A program made the position numbers and the translations under genes. A stretch of 64,000 nt of DNA from Membranipora membranacea. Taxonomy: Eukaryota; Bryozoa; Gymnolaemata; Cheilostomatida; Membraniporidae. The notes below the pieces were generated by a model. That model ran no database searches and was not told the DNA's origin. It saw only the letters and a list, made by a program, of their open reading frames with translations. The stretch is from positions 21,452,001 to 21,516,000 of the forward strand of contig OU612065.1 in the NCBI GenBank assembly GCA_914767715.1, in the 5' to 3' direction. Positions 45,801 through 56,941 of this stretch are shown piece after piece; positions within the stretch are counted from its first letter, which is position 1; the number at the start of each line of letters is the position of its first letter.

Positions 45801-47813
45801 ATTATTTACAGAAATCAGTAATGTGACTATTGAAGAGGAGAAGAAATGGGGTACACTGTACGATTGCCGAGATGAGATTAGCAGGTCACTACACACAGTA
45901 CAGCGATTAGAAGTAGACTTGGATTCATGTGATGAAGTGTTACTATCTGAAGAGCTCAATGTGCTATTAAGAAAGCAGGAAGAACTTGATGAGGAAATGA
46001 ATGAATTAAGGGTACAGTTGACGGACTGTGATAGTCATATACTCACAGAACATCAACAGACCAAATCTCTGGACAGTGAGCTTGATGATTTAGAAAAAGA
46101 CAACGCAGATATAGATAAAGAAATCAAGGGCACTGAAAACGAGATGGAAAAGTTGCAAAGCAGAGTGGAAGAAAAAAAGAGGTATGTTATATTGTCATGA
46201 GAAAAGTGGGAAAAGTTCTTGCTTTTCATTTTGATTGTCATGGTTGCATAATTTTAATGGCCTAATAGGTCACTGCTGCCTTTCGTATAGTAGTTCCCAA
46301 CAAAGGAAGAGTTGTTTGCCCATTGACATTAGATGGACAACTCCTCATATTACAGATACAACATTATTACACATCAAATTGCGCTTATTTTTTCATCCAA
46401 AGCATTGTATTTATGACATAGGTTTTTAATGGAGGCTGAGGATGGTTATATGTCAGCTTGTGATGATCTGAAGGAGGCAGATAACTCTCTAGAGAAGAGG
46501 AAACAGATGCTGGTGGAACTGGAGCGAGAATTACGAGAATATAATCTCAAAACATTCATCAACACCGGCTTTATTGATAAAAGTGAGTATAGATTCACTC
46601 ATATTGTATCTTTTTTCAACACAATGTTAAGTTTCAGAATCACTAGGCCCTAAGCTTCAGAGTTCCAGGTGTTAAAATGTTTTCTCGATGTGAATGTTAC
46701 AATCCAAACCATGATGTTAAGAATATACATCATCTTAAAAATGAATTATGAAGTAGAAATGTTTTTTATGGTTATTAGCTGTGTCAGCTGAAAGCTAGTC
46801 TCTGGCAGTAAGTTGTGTATGTTATTGTGAACTAAAGCTGAGCTTCCTTTCTAATTGTATCAACTAATCCGATCGTTGTGTATTAACAACCCCCTCGATT
46901 CTGTGTGATAAGAAACATAGGTCAGATGTTGAAGTGAAAATACTCAGTGTTCATTTTGCTCTTGTGAAAAGTGATACTAATTCTGATAATATTGATATTG
47001 TTGTTGAGTGTGAGAAAAATTCTTCTATAAACTACCACAATCGCTCATGGTCTCAGGGTGCTCTCCTCACTTGATGCGTTAACCTTAATTGTAAACTTTT
47101 TCAATATCTTGTAATCTATGCATGGAATTTCAAATAAAATCTCCACTGTAAGAACATAGGGTAGTGGAAATAGCGAGATATAACTAGTTTATTATACCCA
47201 TAGTTGTGTTCTCATTTCATATAACAGGACAACTCCCATGCACAACATCACCTTTTGTATGATCAGGGAGTTTGGGACTCCCTGGTATGATAAGCACAAA
47301 CTTAGAGGATAAACTTTCGTCTAGCTCAAACCAAGGAGTTTAACTCCTAGCTCAAACTCTCTACATTATCATGTGTCTTGTCTGTGGTCACACTTAGTGT
47401 CTACATAGTATACATGACATTATAGAACATTGTTAGGATTTATTCATTTTGAAACTTGATGTTGTGTCAGATTAAGCTGTTAAAGATTTCAGGGGTCAAT
47501 GAATTTCATTTCTAAGATTGTTATTGTCTTGGAATAGAGTAAGTCAGAACAAACTTCACCTAGACAACATTTGCCTCAATACATACACGAGCGCTTCAAT
47601 ATTTATTGTTTGTCATTATATTATGACATACACAATGTACCAAATCTTAGAGAGCCATACAGAAATATAGCATGATTCTAGATAATTATTGAGCTGTCGG
47701 GTGTAAGTGCAATCATGAATATGTTTGTTGTTTTTGCAGATATGGATGGTGCAAACTTACCATCTTTGCAGAGTAACAGTCTGCCTTCCTCTCACCCAGG
47801 CTTGCTGGTGTAG
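39890..47813 (+). CDS. RASSF8: RASSF7/8-type Ras-association protein
   Basis: This is an N-terminal RASSF family adaptor. In flies and vertebrates RASSF7/8 acts at cell junctions and the mitotic apparatus. Exons are 39890-40105, 41434-41658, 43998-44273, 44916-45027, 45812-46181, 46422-46582 and 47740-47813, giving 477 residues in consistent phase. Residues 1-80 form the RA domain, starting MELRVWIGSVQRVI and including EVIVALAQATGKTGRFTL and EKWRDYE, with VQFILRQTGE opening the next exon. A basic Pro/Ser-rich linker follows, with the KKSMSFSGGA motif that matches RASSF8. From about 240 to 440 the chain is a long coiled coil ending ERELREYNLKTFI, which aligns with the RASSF8 end. The C-terminus is HPGLLV, a possible PDZ ligand. 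Two ATGs at 39875 and 39884 are in frame upstream, but MEL is the family start. The end of exon 2 is the least certain boundary. Confidence 0.92.
43450..43500. mobile_element. 35-bp hairpin insertion in RASSF intron
   Basis: The core at 43458-43492 starts CATAGACTTA and ends TAAGTCTATG, a 10-bp perfect stem with weaker pairing inward. Flanks are ATCATTAC and ATCATCAC, 8 bp with one mismatch. The arms resemble those of the copy at 22757-22792. It fits the small hairpin-insertion class but is older or less exact. Confidence 0.65.
44330..44460. repeat. Palindromic element, copy 2
   Basis: The centre GGTCACGCGTGACC is a perfect palindrome. Arms of about 55 bases follow, with GCCTGCATTC at the left mirrored by GAATGCAGGC at the right, and outer ends TATATAAGTATAA mirrored by TTATACTTGATCTAATATA with a few indels. 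It is similar to copy 1 at 39030-39133. It lies in an intron of the RASSF-type gene. Confidence 0.8.
46305..46345. repeat. GAGTTGTC fold-back repeat, copy A
   Basis: GAGTTGT at the left is mirrored by ACAACTC at the right, around the shared centre CATTGACATTA. The same arrangement recurs at 61436-61472. It lies in an intron of the RASSF-type gene. Confidence 0.65.
47257..47291. mobile_element. 21-bp CAGGGAG hairpin insertion
   Basis: The core at 47264-47284 is CAGGGAGT, a 5-base loop and ACTCCCTG, a perfect 8-bp stem. Exact copies of GTATGAT flank it. This is the shortest clean member of the hairpin-insertion class in the window. It lies in the last intron of the RASSF-type gene, 30 bases from a second such locus. 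Confidence 0.85.
47321..47357. mobile_element. Small hairpin insertion with long duplication
   Basis: CAAGGAGTTTAACTC is flanked by exact copies of CTAGCTCAAAC, 11 bp. AGGAGTT and AACTCCT form the stem and use part of the right copy. The longer direct repeat and shorter core differ from the main class, so it could instead be a local tandem duplication. Confidence 0.55.
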
Positions 47814-49329
47814 CTGCCACAGAAGACAACTCAAGCTGAAGTTTAGAACCTATAGATACATGTCGGTGCTAGCTAGTGCTCACAAAACATATCAGGCTGT
47901 GATATAAGTATCTTAAAGTGCATATGGTTCATGGTTGTGAAATCTTTCAGTTGTGCGATTATTATCCAACCCGGAATCCTTCCAATAGCAGCTGGCCCTG
48001 CCATTTATTGTCAAACATAGATTTTGCAAATGGTTAGCCAATCATATCAATGCCAAGCCAAAATATTGGCTAGCGAATGGTTCATGGCTCATGTTTGGCT
48101 CACGTATCTGCTCTGGTAATTTTGTTATCAGTGTTCATTTTTTTCTATTTTTCCGTAATCTGTATGTTTTTTTGTCATTTTTCATTACATTGTTCTACTA
48201 GATGTAGGTCAGCCAAGAGTATTATACGATGAAAACACTGCAATATCATTATTACCTCTATGATTCTTACACTAAGACACTAGTTAGACTATATAACTGG
48301 AGGCCTTGTCAGTCATACCTCACACTCTCCCCTACTTGCCAAAACATCAGTCTCATCAGGGAGGGCGGGACACCCTCCCCGGTCTCATCAGGAAATTTGG
48401 CAATCTTCAGCAATATTTTGTACTGCACACTCTATTTTTTTCATGATCAAAATCTTTGGAATACATTCTCGTTTTCATTTTTATTCGTATTTCATTCGCA
48501 CTCATTTTTCTTGCCAAGCTGTGAGCTACCTGACCGACAAACTAAAGTATAACATTCACTCAGATAAACTGTATGAACACCAAATTATCTTTTAAATTTA
48601 TTGTTACCTATAATTTAATTGGTATGATAATAATAAATATTTGAAAATAGATCAGTTTCCAAGATTTGTTTTACTTCTCTTGCTCAGGAAGACCAATGTA
48701 TGTCAAATTCTAACTTGGAAGTTATTTTGTTCTAATTTGCTTAGCTTGATCATTGAGATGGCAGGTAGCATTCGAGTTCCTGGCCTGCAAGCACATGGTC
48801 ATTCTAGGTATTGTCAATGCCAATGTTGTGACTGCGTCGGATAAAAACTTTAGCTTGAAAACAAAAATAAAAGAGCTGCAGGTGAATATACATATATTGG
48901 GTTATCTGTAATTTATTCACATCAGTTACCTACTTATATTTTTTCTACAAAACTACAGATCTTGAATCAAAAATAAATGCTGTGAAAAGAGGTGAAAATA
49001 AAATTGAAGAATGAATATCATCTACTTTGTCCCAAGGTAGGAAATAAAGGTTAGTAAATAAAGCTAGGAGTGACTGTTGAACACCAGCCGAAGGTGTTAC
49101 ATTAATGAGTATTATGCAGTAGTAAAGCAAGGAGTAGCAGGGTTACTGTTGCTCATTTGGGTCAAGTAAAAACCTGAGTGTCGGGGAAACGAAACTGATA
49201 TTTAGCTTCAAACATTAATATAAATTCATACATGTGAATAAGTATCAGCGGGGTCAAACCATGTATCACAGGACTCCCTCCCCTTCATTAGTCACAAATA
49301 TTTGATAGAAAGCTAAAGACATTCTGATT
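47814..49329. other. Convergent intergenic region
   Basis: This region lies between the stops of the RASSF-type gene (plus) and the XNDC1-like gene (minus), so it should hold both 3' UTRs. Candidate poly(A) signals are AATAAA at 48632-48637 on the plus strand and at 48912-48917 on the minus strand. No coding exon was found. A hairpin insertion is at 48357-48381, and a GGTTAGCC/GGCTAGC fold-back lies near 48025-48080. Confidence 0.55.
48350..48388. mobile_element. 25-bp CAGGGAG hairpin insertion
   Basis: The core at 48357-48381 starts CAGGGAGGGCGGGA and ends CCCTCCCCG, forming a strong GC stem. Exact copies of GTCTCAT flank it. It shares its left end with the copies at 27107 and 47264. Confidence 0.8.
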
Positions 49330-52300
49330 CTATTCGATGATACAGTTGCTGGCATGAACTTCAATGAGATTAGACAAGAAATATTTGAAACATATCGGAC
49401 ACTGAACTGCATTAGAACTGTTCTGTGTTTTGTAAGTGAAGTAAGGATTTGTATAATCAGAGCTGGATGACCGATAACTGCCAGCGTTGTGATTGGTCTG
49501 CTGCGAGTTTGCTTTATAACCATGTGGAACATACGTCGCATTGGGTGTACTGCTACTTGGAGTATAAATGCTTAAACGAAACCATGATTCATCATTAAAT
49601 TAATGTGGTTTGTGATATTGTGGACATTTCAAAGGCAGAACTGGTTTACTGTATATATGAGCTGCGGGATAACAATAGCCATGATGTTTGTTGATTTTGT
49701 CACTGGGTGAACAAAACAGATTAAATCCAACCCCCAATCCCACATCACAAAACAATGAAGTGTCAACTCCCAGTATTTTATGCAATGAGATACATTCATA
49801 TCCTGAGGGAATGTGGGATACACATCCCACCCTCCCTGGTGACAGTGAAACTTCACCCTGCCAAGCTGACAGTTATCTATAAATGTAATTTGGGCAACAT
49901 GATGCTCAATGATATTCTATTAGAGGAAATACATGGGTGATGTATGGCACACAGCGGTCAATGAGTTTACCTTTTTGAGTGTCCGGTGGAAGTATCCAGA
50001 GTGATCTCCGGCAGGTCATCCTCATCATCACTAGATACTATGACATCAGGTGCCGCTGACAGCCCGCTGTATATCGCTGCACCGTGTACATGAGGTCGGT
50101 GAGGCATGTGATCCGAGAATAGACTAGGTTCTATACGAGCTGGTGTGGTGATATGTGTGGGTGGAGTATCACGTCTCATATGAGGAGAGGGTATAGCGGT
50201 GTTAGGCCTGAGCGGTGGTGGATCCCCTTCTTCCTCATCAGATGATGATAGCAGATCTTGGAGAGTGAGACATGATTGTGACTGTGATTGTGACGGAGTT
50301 TGAGTAAAACTTGCGCCGCCAGCTGATTGATTGAAGGAAGGTGTGGCAGTTGATGTCTGGGTCTTTTTCCGTGGGGGCAGCATTAAGTCATCATCGTCAT
50401 CACTGAGTAGGTCTTCAATGGTTCGCTTTTTGAGGTTGTTGCAGTTAGGTCTGATCTCCGTTCTTAGAGAAGTAGAGCTATGCTGACTCGGAGACACAGC
50501 AGTACTGTTGATATTACGCCTCGGCTGACTTGAGGTACTCTGGGACTCAGTTGGGGCTTTTGGGGTTTGACTATTAGCTACTGGCAGCGCTGTTGACCGA
50601 GCCGTAGCCGGCTGAGCTGTTGATCTGCGGGCTGCTGGTGATCGTGAGAAGCCTGACCTACGCTGTGATGCAGGAAGCAGTTTGAAGGATTTGGGAGTTG
50701 TCTCTGTAGCGCTTCTGAGTGGTGTGGTGTTTATTATTGGTGAGGGAAGGGATGGAGACGGTTTTGTAAAGCTGGGCAGATTCTTCAGAGGTGTTGAACT
50801 TGTCCTCCCCGTACTGACTCTCTGTGAAGCCTGGCTAACAGATAGAGAGATGCCTGCAATCTTTTGAGCAGCCATCTGAGTTAAGCTTGTTGACATAGGA
50901 GTGTTACCCTGACTATTTGAAATCGTACCATTCCCCACAAAACCCCCATTTCTTGTTACAGTGGTTAAGGAGCTCACTTTTTGTTTTGCTTCAGTTGGAG
51001 TCGACTGTACGGTAGCAATAGTCATCGCATTGACAGGCGGATTTACGACATTAGCTATAGTATTGTTGAAGGCTGCGGGTTCAGAAGGTAAGCTTTTATG
51101 GGCTGCTGCAACATCCTTGGGTTTACTCAACAACGATCCTGAATCGTTTACTACTGAAACGTTCCCCATCTTCCCTTTCGGAGTGATTGGCCTGTCTTGA
51201 GTTGCTGTACGCTTGGCTATTACTTGACCATTAGTCACAAAGTCTTTGAAGTGAGCTGGAGCTTTGATAATTCTTAATGATCTGCATCCGTTCACACTTA
51301 ACATAGCCTTCTTCAAATCCTCTACAGTTATATTGCCATTTTCATGAGTTTGGCTGATTATGTCCGATACTCTAGTAGGACCATTAGGCCAAGCAGTTAC
51401 AGTTGCGCCATTGGTCAGTTGAATGATAGGTGGGTTTGGCAACGTGTGTTTACCTTTGGGAGTGATAGCAGTATTAGTTGGTTTTCCTTGGATGGTATTT
51501 GCAGTGGTTGTGACAGGACTTGTTGCCGGAACACAGTTTTGTGTGGCATTAGTGCTTGGTGTTGTCACTGTACCAGGTCCTGGTTTGTTTGGTGTGATGG
51601 CTAGATTATGGATCTTATTTCCCTGTGCTACAAAATATTCAAAGCAGATTGAATTCAGCTAGCCTGCTCAAGTCTAATTCAGCATTGAGGCCCAACGGTC
51701 AGTGTCAACAAACTTTTTTATTGTTGTAGATATCTATGTGATTGGGCGCTTAAGCAAAAGGAAGGTATGCAAGTTCAAATTAATAGTTAAGAAAAATAAA
51801 ATGACAAATAAAGCAGTTTGCAATCTGAGGGAGATATCTGATTCGGCTACAAACCTGTATGAGCTGTTGGAGAATTCACAAGGTTAGTGCCAGCAGTGAG
51901 CTGAGGTGTCCTGGCCTGAGCTGTCACGTTCGTATTAGGAGATGTTAACACTGCCCTTATACCAGGAGATGCAGATGGCCTTTGTGGAGTAACAAACAAA
52001 CCATTAGTTCCTACTCCAGCTTTTCTGTCATGTTTTGGAGTTGTCACCACACACCCAGCAGCAGGAGTTTTTGGTGATATCACACTGTCGACAGCAGCAG
52101 ATTTTCGGGGTGTTACAGTGAGTATATCAGCTTCTCCAGAGGAATCATAAGTCATGTCTATCAGCTCAGGATTAGCTGAAGCGGCGGATGGAAGCTTTTT
52201 GAGTTGGGGTGAGTTATTGGGATTGTTTGTCAGTCCTTTAGAGAGTTGTTTGGCCATCTCCATCACTTTCAGATGAGCTGCTGTTGGCTTTTTAACTGGC

Positions 52301-55300
52301 GCTCTCTCTATCAAAAAAACAATGAAAATTTTCCAGTGAGGAATGTTTATGCTAACATTTAAAGTGATTTGATACTATTTCAAGTGATTTGCTACTATTT
52401 CTTACTCAAGAGACAGTAGATAAATGTAAGATTGATGGATAAATCTTTGAACACAGAAACTGTATCTTTCTTTGAATACTTGGATTTGCATTAGGCCACA
52501 CCAAATTGATGTCTTGATCTAGATTTACCTCCCTCCTCTAAAATATTATCTGGATCATAGAAATAAACTAAAATTACCTCCAGCCTCCAGCTGATCATTC
52601 TCTAAATTATTGTAAAAATAACACAAAATGTGTGATAAAATGAATTTCCCTCCAGCGTCCTCTCCATAATTGCCAAAAATAAAACAATAAAATGGAATTC
52701 CCTCCAGCCTCCTCTAGTATTTTGGCATAAAATGAAAAATAATATACCTCCTCCCTCCTCCAAAATTCCTTCTTGCTCGTCATCTAGATCAAGACATTAA
52801 TTTGGTGTGGCCTTATAAAGAGTAAATTAAAGTTGTACTAGAATTCACCGAGGCATATTGATTTGACTAACAACTCATGTTGAGCTGCAACCCTAATACA
52901 GAAAGTGCAATTTTATCAAAGGGGTAAAATGAGATGGAATACCTTCAGCATGTTGGGATGTTTTCTGAGAGCCGTTCACACGATTATCAAAGAACTCGAG
53001 AGCGTATCCTTTGAACAGCTTCTTCTCATCACTGCTCAGTTTTCTACATTTCACTTTTTCGAATTGGTGTCGCAGTTCTGTAATACATGAATATGAAATT
53101 GTTAAATATTTTTTCTGTTGCAAAAAATTGTTCAACATTTCAACCACTTATTATGGCATGGCGAATCATTGACACAAGTCAAGTTAAGATTTTGCAAGAC
53201 AGTATCACAGCATTTTATTTGACATGGCCACCCTGAGTATCGCTTTCTCACTTAGTGAGCCAGACCTGCTAGGGGTCTCTTTCCCAAACCGCTCAGTCAT
53301 TGATGCAACTATATGCATTCTGAGTGAACAACGAAAATTTGCTTTGAAAGCATGGATATTTCTGATTGCAAGACCCGTGTGGTTCCTCATTATCCAGAGT
53401 TGAACTCACCTGACACTTTCATAGAATATGGATCTATATTTGTTAGATCAAGTCCTCTAAAGAATGTCCTTATAGACCCCATAAACTACAAACAAAACAT
53501 GGCACACAAAATTACTAGTAGCAGCTTCCAAATCCTTTTTCTTTGAAGCTGTAGAAATATGTTTAGTTTGTTTAGGTTGCTTAGTTTAGAGAGCTCAGCT
53601 TTCAATTTCTTTTTCTCTACTGTCTTCAAAGCTGAAATTGGCAGTTCCAACCGAAGATAAGAATTGGTAACATATACAAAACCACAATTATTCTGTCAAA
53701 ATAGCTGAAATGTATACAAAAGAATTCAGACTATTCCACAGTCTGGCGCAAGCCTTTTATATATTATGCCAAAACAACTATTACTGTTATCTTACCATGG
53801 TGGTGAGAGATGTCAATTCTTTTTTTTGTCAAAAATATAATTACTTTTTATACATCTAACTAATATCATTTAAGTAACTTTGCTAATATCTTCAGTTGTG
53901 ATTATCTAGCTCAAGAATATACATGTACGATTTTAACCAGGTCAATCTAACCAGGGAGAATGGATCTAACATATTTTAATCTAGAATCTAAGAAGTCTGG
54001 AGATAAACACCAACGTAACTCACAGTTGGTTGTGCGCTGCTAGGACTAGATTTTTTCTCCATTAGCTCATGTACTAGCTGAGTCTTATGTGTTGGTGTTT
54101 TAACCGCCGCCATCACCATTCTCATACTCCTATCATTGTTCTGTGAGGTCTGCCCTGACTTCATTATCTGATTGAGTCGACCCTGCATTGCTCCTTTGAA
54201 CCAGTTCTCCTTAGAGCTACAATTACAATCACCATGTTTCCATGTGAGTTTCGAGGTCGACCTAGATCGAGCTGAGTTGTCACCTCTTGGCTCGATCTCA
54301 AAATATGCAGTCATTCCCATGGTAGAGCTGAGAAAAAAAAACATCAAAAAAATCTGCCGCCGCCGGGATTTGAACCCCGGCCTCCCGCATCAGAGTCTTT
54401 GATGCTAACCGCTCAGGGCCGAGCTCGCTGTAGTGCGAGCCAAAATGTGCGAGCTGAACCTTGGAGCTCAGGGCGATCTCGGAGGCAGTTCCATAGCTCG
54501 AAGTTAAGGCTAATTAGCCTCAGGTCGACTTCAGAACTACCATGGAAATGCAGTGATTGAATATGAACTTTATAGAGCTTTTAGTAAAAATCCCAATGCG
54601 CACAGTGGTGACGGCAATCAAACTACCAATGTCTATGGGTTTTAAACAAAGAAATATGAATATAATTATGGTTGGAGGGTTCCAGCAAGGAGTAACATGG
54701 GAGAGGAGTGATAACTTCCTGTATTTATTTGTTGAGGGTCCCCTCGCTGCATTCTGGTATATTTTCTGTTATAGGGGTATCTCAATTCCAGTATCAGTCA
54801 TGAAATGCATAAAAACACAGATTAACAAAAAGTTTAGGTTTGGCCAAAAATCCTTCGCAAAATGCAATGAGAAAATAATAGCACACAAACCTTGAGGAGT
54901 TGCTACTTGGGCTAGTCGAGTCATCTTTATCTTGTGCAGCCAACCTGTCCAACTTAGATCTGGAGGGACTCTACAAGTATTCATCAAGAGTTATAAGGTT
55001 ATGGTATTTGAGCTGAGGCCCGTTGTTTAGTATTTTGAAAACCAACTAAATTTACAAGCAAGCAAGGACTTTCAATAAAAAACAGCCAACATCGCTATCT
55101 GATCCCTCACTCAGCGATTGATGGAACAACAAATGAAAAACCCCCCTGATGTTTAGCATGACACATCATTTTCCTATGAGATCACATCATCATAAACGCT
55201 GTCTGAAATGTATCAATGTGATTAAGAACCAGTTCTCTAAAATGTGCAACTTGCCAAAATTGATGGTTTGAACTGGGCAACAAAAACCCAGGCCATTTTA

Positions 55301-56941
55301 TCACTCATACTTGTATATCAGCCTGACTTGACAAGCTTGTCATGGCAGGCAAACTTGTATCCACGAGCTTGTCAAGACAGGTCAACTTGAATGTGTATTT
55401 AGATGAAATATCAACTCACACTGTTATTGTTGTCAATGTCGAAATCTGTCTCAGCTCTTAGCTTTAGCATAGAGACTCCAAACGGCTTATCTTTTCTGAA
55501 AGGCTGAGTGCAGATAATCCTCATCCTGTCCCAGGTCTCCCGTCTGTTAGTCTCATCAAAGTTCTCTAAGAATCGTAACAATGACTAGTATTTAGTATAT
55601 TTTATTGAAATAAGATTTCATTTAGTCTCATCACAATAAAGAAAAGCCCAAAAAACACAGTCCCTCGGTAAGGATATGTATATATTATTGTGACAATGGT
55701 CACCATTGTAGGTTAGTCACAAAGTGAGAACAATTAGTCTGTTACAGTACAAAACTTGTTAAACTCAGGCAAACACAAACGGAAAGTTTGATGCAATACG
55801 AAATTGAATCCTTTTGCCAGCAACTTACCAATAAAATGGGAGCTTATTGAAATACAGAGAGTTGGTTCAAATGTTACCTTCAAAAGCCCATTGGTGATGG
55901 TAATAATGGCCTACCTGTTTTGAACATGCGTACGGCATTCTTGTTTGTTGCCGATCTTGAGTCGTTAGCAGACATGAATGTCGTAGCACTGATCAAATTG
56001 TAAAAGTTCTCATCACCGCTTCTGGCTACCTGTATCTCTATCGAGAAGCTACCATTGTTTCCTGTGTACAAAACAATACAGATAAAAAGTCATTACGGTT
56101 ACAGTCTGGCATTCAAATCTTTAAAAAAAATCATAATCCTTTAGCCAAAAAAAAGGCAGGATAAGCATATAAGTTCAAATATGCCACATCAAGTTTAATC
56201 TGTGTAACCCAAGTAGTATTTATTTTTGATTTGAATTCAATTTATTATATCTACTTTCAATTTATCCATCAATTTTATCATTCTTCACCTTTAATTTTAA
56301 AGTTCAACGCTTAGAAATTACTGTTTTCATAACAGCTCTATCAAGCGTTCCAAAAAATAAACACTTCAATGATTATTCCTAATAAATAACCTCTCAAAGT
56401 CTCACATTTATCTCAAAAAAATATGAACGACTGGTAAATATCGAGAAAGCCTACTGACCAATATCGATGTGCGCTAGAGCTGATCTCTGATCCAACCGGA
56501 TAGTAACTTCTGCCCTGCCTCTTTTCATATCCATTGCACTGCACAGCCAACCAGTACTTGATTTCTGGAGATTGCTAGCTGGATATTTCGCATCCTGTAA
56601 TAAAATGGGTTCACACTGGACATGCAGGGTTTGTCAGCTGCGCTCGCAGGAATTAAAGTTGGCCAATCTTGACAAAAAATTCAAAAAAACAAAATCCACC
56701 AATCGTGATTCGGAGGGACTTTTGAAAACAATCAGCAAGTGATGCTTGGCATATTATCATCAGTCTTAGCTAGGATTCCAATGATCCAGCAGCATGTCTC
56801 ATTTGAATGTCCAGTAAACACAGAGAGATACCGACATACCCTTTGACTTGAGATGATTATCTTACCAATGAACGGGAAGAGGGAGTTCATTGATCTTACC
56901 TGTGAGCTGTAGCTAGAGACAGTGAACTTCAGTGCAGCCAT
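49330..56941 (-). CDS. XNDC1: XNDC1-like protein: XRCC1 N-terminal domain and UBZ4 finger
   Basis: This is a probable nuclear DNA-repair adaptor. Eleven exons join in phase: 56941-56900, 56594-56459, 56061-55915, 55565-55420, 54970-54891, 54216-54024, 53485-53410, 53077-52943, 52307-51855, 51627-49971 and 49570-49330 (about 1101 residues). Residues 1-150 match the XRCC1 N-terminal domain, with KFTVSSYSSQDAKYPASNL, HIDIGNNGSF, TFMSANDSRS, NAVRMF and ETWDRMRIICTQPF. The BRCT domains of XRCC1 are absent. The long middle is disordered, rich in Ser, Thr and Pro, with SUMO-interaction-like motifs ELIDMTYDSSGE (about 367) and DVIVSSDDEDD (about 997) and acidic DLLS repeats. The last exon ends in a C-x2-C-x11-H-x3-C finger (1079-1098), a Rad18-type UBZ4. 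Alternatives: an acceptor at 54327 adds 37 residues, and exon 10 could stop at TAA just past 49971, losing the finger. The acceptor of the last exon could also be at 49549. Confidence 0.85.
52491..52815. mobile_element. Tourist-like MITE with TTA duplication
   Basis: The 319-bp element at 52494-52812 has inverted ends of about 31 bases that start GGCCACACCAAATT and carry TTGATCTAGAT. TTA flanks both ends. A 3-bp TTA duplication and GG-starting ends are marks of PIF/Harbinger-derived (Tourist-type) MITEs. The interior has repeated CCTCCAGCCTCCTC segments alternating with AT-rich pieces, about 65 bases per unit. There is no coding capacity. It lies in the intron between exons 8 and 9 of the XNDC1-like gene. 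Confidence 0.8.
54233..54555. mobile_element. Composite inverted-repeat element with tRNA-like core
   Basis: The left end carries TTTCCATGTGAGTTTCGAGG and AGGTCGACCT. The right end carries a mirrored version (TTTCCATGGTAGTTCTGA and AAGTCGACCT on the minus strand). The two ends define an element of about 320 bases. A tRNA-like segment sits inside (listed separately). Further internal inverted repeats include AGATCGAGC/GCTCGATCT. It lies between exons 5 and 6 of the XNDC1-like gene, ending about 16 bases from the exon 6 acceptor at 54216. Confidence 0.65.
54353..54427 (-). repeat. tRNA-derived segment with Pol III-type terminator
   Basis: On the minus strand a B box GGTTCAAATCC (54376-54366) lies in a near-perfect T arm. 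A five-pair anticodon stem (CATCA/TGATG, 54404-54388) encloses the loop AAGACTC, with GAC in anticodon position. A-box-like bases precede it, and seven T residues follow directly. The 5' acceptor strand does not pair with the 3' strand and base 33 is A, not T, so it is not a functional tRNA gene. It is most likely the tRNA-derived head of a SINE inside the composite element. Confidence 0.55.
55322..55380. repeat. Fold-back element, CTTGACAAGCT arms
   Basis: CCTGACTTGACAAGCT is mirrored by AGCTTGTCAAGACAGG about 28 bases later with one mismatch. The arms resemble those at 62575-62652. It lies in the intron between exons 4 and 5 of the XNDC1-like gene. Confidence 0.7.
56859..56899. mobile_element. 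27-bp CAATGAAC hairpin on a 5' splice site
   Basis: The core at 56866-56892 has 8-bp perfect arms (CAATGAAC and GTTCATTG). Exact 7-bp copies of ATCTTAC flank it. On the minus strand each copy reads GTAAGAT, and the copy at 56899-56893 is the 5' splice site of exon 1 of the XNDC1-like gene. The other copy forms a second potential donor 34 bases into the intron. Confidence 0.85.

Noticed and set aside
54353-54427. Functional tRNA-Val gene on the minus strand.
   Set aside because: The acceptor strands do not pair, the D arm is weak and position 33 is A, so a tRNA-derived repeat is the better call.
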